Position numbers and translations under genes: made by a program
Shown: positions 60,179-64,000 of the stretch, piece after piece
Position numbering within the stretch: the stretch's first letter is position 1
Layout of the letters: every line of letters begins with the position of its first letter
Notes under the pieces: model-generated
Database searches by the model: none
Told to the model about the DNA's origin: nothing
What the model saw: the letters and a program-made list of their open reading frames with translations, nothing else
NCBI GenBank assembly: GCA_030066015.1
Contig: JASJCL010000009.1
Location: 18,300-82,299, forward strand
Length of the DNA: 64,000 nt
From: Desulfosarcinaceae bacterium
GTDB taxonomy: Bacteria > Desulfobacterota > Desulfobacteria > Desulfobacterales > Desulfosarcinaceae
Direction of reading: 5' to 3'

Positions 60179-62970
60179 TGAGACGCCGACCCAGCCTGTC
60201 CCGCGGATGGGCGCTCCTTGTGTTGTCCTTCTTGTTGGTGGTGACCGTGATATCCCGTCCTGCTGATGCCGATCCCCAGGATGCCCAGACTTTGGTGGCC
60301 CTGGAGGTGGTGTTGCCAGAGGGTACCGGGGATGTCCCGCGCTGGACCCGCATGGTGGAGGATCTCAGCCTGTTGACGGTGGGGGAACCCATTACCGACG
60401 ATCGCCTGGCGGAAGCCCACACCGCATTGACCCTCAGCCAGCGTTTCAAGGAGATCGTTATCACCACCCACGCCGATACCCTGGGGAGCAGGGTGGAGAT
60501 CCGGGTGGCACCTTACGACCGAGTCCGAAAAATCCGAATTCGGGGGCACTACCCCCTCTTTGAGAGCGAGGTTCGCCGAGCCTTGCCCATCTACGCCGGT
60601 GATCTCTACGATCCGGACCAGGTGCCGGCCGTCGCCGCAGAAGTGGAGGCCCTCTACCGGGAGATCGGCTACATTGCGCCGCGGGTTTCGATCCACACCC
60701 GCGGCGATGGTGAGACAGGCATCCTGCTGGAGGTGATCATCGCCAAAGGCACTCCCCGGCGGCTGGCCAGTTTGATCTTCAATGGTAACCGCACGTTTGG
60801 CGACAACTCTCTCAAGCGCAAGTGCAGCGTCTGGCTGAACACCCTCAAGCCCTGGCCCATGCCCTTCAGCGAGGTGCTCTTCAAAAAAGATGTAGCGAAA
60901 CTGCGGGACTTCTACCGGAGCCGGCATTTTGCCGATGTAGAGATCGACTATCGTATAGACACCGCCAGTACGGCGGAAGCGGTTACCGCCACAGTCAATA
61001 TCGTGGAGGGGCCGCGGTATGCGGTCGAATTCGAAGGCAACGATCACTTCTGGGACCTGACCCTGAAAAAGGACCTCACGCTCTGGAAAACGGGCAACGG
61101 GAGCGGACGCGGGCTCCGCAGGAGCATCCGCCAAATAACGGCGCGGTATCGTCGGGCCGGTTTCCAATCGATCCGCATCACCCCGCGGGTGACGGACACA
61201 GATAGGCCGGGAGAGGGGCCCATTCGTCAGGTGCGCCTGATCATCGAAGAGGGGCCGCGCACCCAGGTGCAGTCGGTCGCCATTACCGGCAACCGCGCCG
61301 TCAGCGACGGGGAGATTCGCGGTCAACTGCTCACCCGCCCCCCGGGAACCTTCCACTGGGGCGCCTTTGACGAGGCGGTCTTCGATGAAGATCTCTTCTC
61401 CCTCTCCGCCCTCTACCTCCAGAAGGGCTTCGAGAGCGCCGAGATCACACCCGAGCTCTCCTTCAGCCAGGACCGCACGCATCTCGATATCCGGCTTCGC
61501 ATCGCGGAGTGGGATCCGGTTTGGGTGGAGAAGGTGGTGGTCCAGGGCAGCCAGGTGTTGGACAGCGCCACTGCCCTGGAGCAGGTGCAGTTAAGGCCTG
61601 GCGAACCTTTCCGGCGCTACATGCTGAAAAGCGACGAGAATATCCTGTCCGGGTTGGTATCGGAGCAGGGGTATCCCCATGTGCGGGTGACTGCCCGCCT
61701 GCACGACAGCGCGGATGCGTCCCGGGTGACGGTGGTCTACGATATCGAAGACGGCCCCTATGTACAATTGGGGCGTGTCTACACCGACGGGTACTTCAAG
61801 ACTCGGCCGCGTGTTCTCCGCAAAATCCTCAAGACCGAAAGCGGGGCCCCCTTTTCCCTCACGCAAATGGTGGCGGCCCAGCGCGACTTGCGCGACATGG
61901 AGATCTTCCGGCAGGTGCGTCTTAAAACCCTGGGGCTCCAGGAGAAGCGTGACACCGTCCATGTGGTGGTCGATGCCGAGGAGAGAGCGCCTTACTTTGT
62001 TGAGGCCGGTGGCGGCTATGAGACGGACAAAGGCTTCTACGGCCGTGGGCGGGTGGGGGATCACAACCTCCTGGGCCTCAACAAGAGCGGCTGGATGAGC
62101 GGCGAGTTCAGCGAGATCGGCTATCACGGGGAGTTGGGGCTCACCGAACCGAGACTCCTGGGAACGCAGGTCGAAGCCACGGTAGGTGCCTTCGTGGATC
62201 GTGAGCAGAACTTCAATCAGGATTTCGGCACCCACAGCTTCGGCACCACGCTGAGCCTGCGCTATGAATTGAGTGAGCACCTCTCCACCGGTGTCGGGTT
62301 GCGTTACGAGTCCCGCGACCAGTTCTCGCGTGGCGCCGTCATCGAACCTGACGAGGCGGAGGACTTCAAACCGCGTAACATTCTGGTGACCACCCCCGGC
62401 CTGCGATACGACAGTCGCGACGATTTCATCCGGCCCCGCTCTGGGGTGCTGGGCCAATTCCGGGTGGATATCTCCAAAGGCCTCACCAACCAGCTCGATG
62501 ACTTCCTCAAATACGAGCTCGACCTGCGCACCTACCTGACCCCCTTTCCACGCCTGACCTTCGCCTGGCGCGGTTTTGCCGGCCACCTGGATCCCTATGG
62601 GGCCAACCGCGATGTCCCCGACGATCAGCTTATTTTCCTGGGGGGCACCAACGACGTGCGCGGTTTCGAAGAGAATTTGCTCCTGCGGAACACCGACGGC
62701 GATGCCGTGGGCGGCCGCAACGCCCTCTTTGTCAGCCTAGAGGCCCGAATCGACCTGGGAAGAAATTTTGAGTTGACCTCTTTCTACGATCTCGGTAGTT
62801 TACAGGACGAAGACAATCGCAGTGGCGATCCCATTCGATCGTCCGTCGGCTTGGGACTGCGCTATCATACCCCCATTGGTCCCATCGGTCTGCTCTACGG
62901 CTACAAACTGAGCCGCGAATCAGGCGAGGATCCCGGGCGCCTGCACTTCTCCATCGGCTATACATTTTAA
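60178..62970 (+). CDS. Omp85-family outer membrane protein (TamA/BamA-like) with many POTRA domains
   Basis: 930 residues. Signal peptide about 1-32. Residues 35-600 hold roughly six or seven POTRA-like repeats (for example VRKIRIRGHYPLFESEVRRAL and VQSVAITGNRAVSDGEIRGQLL). The last 330 form the 16-strand barrel with the Omp85 motif LGGTNDVRGFEE and a C-terminal aromatic YTF for BAM recognition. E. coli TamA has three POTRAs and BamA five, so this is larger. It is translationally coupled to tamB, which argues for a TamA role. A separate BamA is presumably elsewhere. Confidence 0.92.
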   Translation: MRRRPSLSRGWALLVLSFLLVVTVISRPADADPQDAQTLVALEVVLPEGTGDVPRWTRMVEDLSLLTVGEPITDDRLAEAHTALTLSQRFKEIVITTHADTLGSRVEIRVAPYDRVRKIRIRGHYPLFESEVRRALPIYAGDLYDPDQVPAVAAEVEALYREIGYIAPRVSIHTRGDGETGILLEVIIAKGTPRRLASLIFNGNRTFGDNSLKRKCSVWLNTLKPWPMPFSEVLFKKDVAKLRDFYRSRHFADVEIDYRIDTASTAEAVTATVNIVEGPRYAVEFEGNDHFWDLTLKKDLTLWKTGNGSGRGLRRSIRQITARYRRAGFQSIRITPRVTDTDRPGEGPIRQVRLIIEEGPRTQVQSVAITGNRAVSDGEIRGQLLTRPPGTFHWGAFDEAVFDEDLFSLSALYLQKGFESAEITPELSFSQDRTHLDIRLRIAEWDPVWVEKVVVQGSQVLDSATALEQVQLRPGEPFRRYMLKSDENILSGLVSEQGYPHVRVTARLHDSADASRVTVVYDIEDGPYVQLGRVYTDGYFKTRPRVLRKILKTESGAPFSLTQMVAAQRDLRDMEIFRQVRLKTLGLQEKRDTVHVVVDAEERAPYFVEAGGGYETDKGFYGRGRVGDHNLLGLNKSGWMSGEFSEIGYHGELGLTEPRLLGTQVEATVGAFVDREQNFNQDFGTHSFGTTLSLRYELSEHLSTGVGLRYESRDQFSRGAVIEPDEAEDFKPRNILVTTPGLRYDSRDDFIRPRSGVLGQFRVDISKGLTNQLDDFLKYELDLRTYLTPFPRLTFAWRGFAGHLDPYGANRDVPDDQLIFLGGTNDVRGFEENLLLRNTDGDAVGGRNALFVSLEARIDLGRNFELTSFYDLGSLQDEDNRSGDPIRSSVGLGLRYHTPIGPIGLLYGYKLSRESGEDPGRLHFSIGYTF

Positions 62971-62984
62971 AGCCCATCAACAAA

Positions 62985-63019
62985 GGGGCATTCCCCCCAT
63001 CGAATGGGGCGTATGCCCC
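62985..63019 (+). terminator. Two-tier hairpin after the Omp85 gene
   Basis: Outer stem GGGGCAT (62985-62991) with ATGCCCC (63013-63019) and inner stem CCCCAT (62995-63000) with ATGGGG (63004-63009). There is no T-run after it, so it may be a weak terminator or an mRNA 3' end stabiliser. Confidence 0.5.
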
Positions 63020-63094
63020 GCGGACAGGTTCCCTGACCGGCCAATAAAAGGGTGGCGGTCCATACACCGCTACTACGCCGGAAGGGGCATCAGA

Positions 63095-63111
63095 TTGGCA
63101 ACCTTCTTGCT
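63095..63111 (+). promoter_or_regulatory. Sigma-54 (-24/-12) promoter before mscS
   Basis: TTGGCA at 63095-63100 and TTGCT at 63107-63111, with GG (63097-63098) and GC (63109-63110) exactly 10 bases apart. Expected start near 63122, leader about 73 bases to the ATG at 63195. Confidence 0.78.
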
Positions 63112-63194
63112 TAACCCTTCCGCGAGTAGCACTCCGGGCTGCGGCTATTTCACCGTATCATTCCGATCCCCATAGCGAAAAGGAGAGAAGAACC

Positions 63195-64000
63195 ATGGAA
63201 CAAGGCATTGCAAAAGCGTCAGAACTCTTAACCCTCTACGGTCTGAAACTCGTGGCCGCTGTTGTGATTTTCATCGTGGGTCGCTGGGTGGCCAAACTGC
63301 TGCGCAAACTCATCGAACGGCTCATGGTGAAGAGCAATATGGACCAAACCCTGGTCTCTTTCACCGGCAACTTGGCCTACATCGCCCTTCTGGCCTTCGT
63401 CATCATCGCCGCTCTTGGGCAGCTGGGCATCCAGACCACCAGCTTCATCGCCGTGCTGGGCGCCGCCGGTCTGGCCATCGGCCTCGCGCTGCAGGGCTCC
63501 TTGTCCAATTTCGCCGCCGGCTTCCTGATGATCATCTTCCGACCCTTCAAGGTGGGGGACTTCATCGAGGGCGCCGGTGTGGCCGGCGTTGTCGAGGAGA
63601 TCCAGATCTTCACGACCCAACTCAAGACCCCCGACAACAAAACCATCATCATCCCCAACAGCAGCTTGACCGCCGACAACATCGTCAATTGGTCGGTGAA
63701 GGGCACCCGCCGGGTGGATCTGACCATGGGCATCGGATATGACGACGACATCGACCAGGCCCGCCAGATCATGACCGACATCATGGCCGCCGACGAGCGC
63801 ATTCTCAAGGATCCCGCCCCACAGATCGCCGTCTCGGAGCTGGCCGATTCCAGCGTCAATTTCACGGTTCGCCCCTGGGCGGCGGCGGGCGACTACTGGG
63901 GCGTCTATTTCGACCTCACCGAACAGTTCAAGAAAGCCTTCGACAAGGCCGGCATCAGCATTCCCTATCCCCAGAGCGACGTCCATCTCTACCAGCACAA
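63195..64000 (+). CDS. mscS: MscS-family small-conductance mechanosensitive channel, C-terminus cut by window edge
   Basis: Inner-membrane channel that releases solutes on hypo-osmotic shock. 268 codons are present without a stop. Three TM segments cover about 12-95. The pore helix TM3 contains GAAGLAIGLALQGSLSNFAAG, and the beta domain starts FRPFKVGDFIEGAGVAGVVEEI, followed by IIIPNSSLTADNIVNWS. The reading ends at HLYQHK, matching the usual C-terminus FPYPQxDV, so only a few residues are missing. GGAGAG precedes the ATG. A sigma-54 promoter is upstream. Confidence 0.95.
   Translation, partial: MEQGIAKASELLTLYGLKLVAAVVIFIVGRWVAKLLRKLIERLMVKSNMDQTLVSFTGNLAYIALLAFVIIAALGQLGIQTTSFIAVLGAAGLAIGLALQGSLSNFAAGFLMIIFRPFKVGDFIEGAGVAGVVEEIQIFTTQLKTPDNKTIIIPNSSLTADNIVNWSVKGTRRVDLTMGIGYDDDIDQARQIMTDIMAADERILKDPAPQIAVSELADSSVNFTVRPWAAAGDYWGVYFDLTEQFKKAFDKAGISIPYPQSDVHLYQH

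Overview
The window reads as a chromosomal stretch of a GC-rich, diderm (LPS-making) bacterium. It carries Kdo transferase, LptD, arabinose-5-phosphate isomerase, a TamA/TamB-type pair and several lipoproteins. The gene orders holB-ricT-metG and phoH-7TMR-HD-ybeY-pdxJ-nnr-tsaE-lysC, together with SelA, an FmdB zinc ribbon, a CobA-HemD fusion and sigma-54 control, point to a deltaproteobacterium (Desulfobacterota, possibly a sulfate reducer). That placement is inference from gene content; no rRNA or dissimilatory gene is present. I see no phage, insertion sequence, CRISPR array, tRNA or rRNA.

Layout. 1-10.5 kb, minus strand: lptD, a NusG paralogue, an HU-type protein, holB, ricT, metG, a PBP-like transpeptidase and waaA. 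10.7-16.6 kb, plus: surE, a YhaM-like OB/HD protein, tmk, a cysteine synthase fused to a CysRS-like module, and an unknown gene. 16.9-19.3 kb, plus: ferredoxin, small membrane protein, EamA transporter, HAD protein. 19.5-28.6 kb, minus: moaA-gpgS-peptidase, then CheD-HDOD, selA, fmdB, hemC and cobA-hemD. 28.7-30.6 kb, plus: rfbB and pyrF. 30.6-38.6 kb, minus: phoH to lysC plus a 31-residue membrane protein. 38.9-40.2 kb, plus: cvpA and mazG. 40.6-50.9 kb: two small possibly flagella-related proteins, aldolase, a DUF4124 protein, an LpoA-like lipoprotein (plus strand), pfkA, kdsD, and an OmpA-domain membrane protein with its coiled-coil partner. 51-64 kb, plus: Ras-like GTPase, sigma-54 activator, zinc ribbon, VWA-TSP3-OmpA lipoprotein, DUF2959 lipoprotein, tamB, an Omp85 protein and a truncated mscS.

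The most interesting region is 48.5-64 kb. A coiled-coil protein and an inner-membrane protein with a periplasmic OmpA domain are transcribed divergently from a small Ras-like GTPase whose stop codon overlaps the start of a sigma-54 activator with no receiver domain. Directly after the activator is a well-spaced -24/-12 promoter, followed by envelope genes. A second -24/-12 promoter precedes mscS. I propose, as inference, an envelope-sensing circuit in which peptidoglycan or membrane state is relayed through the GTPase to sigma-54-dependent envelope genes. Two further oddities are pseudoenzyme-like proteins: the CysRS half of the cysteine synthase fusion lacks intact HIGH and KMSKS motifs, and the PdxJ in its usual gene neighbourhood has lost most catalytic residues.
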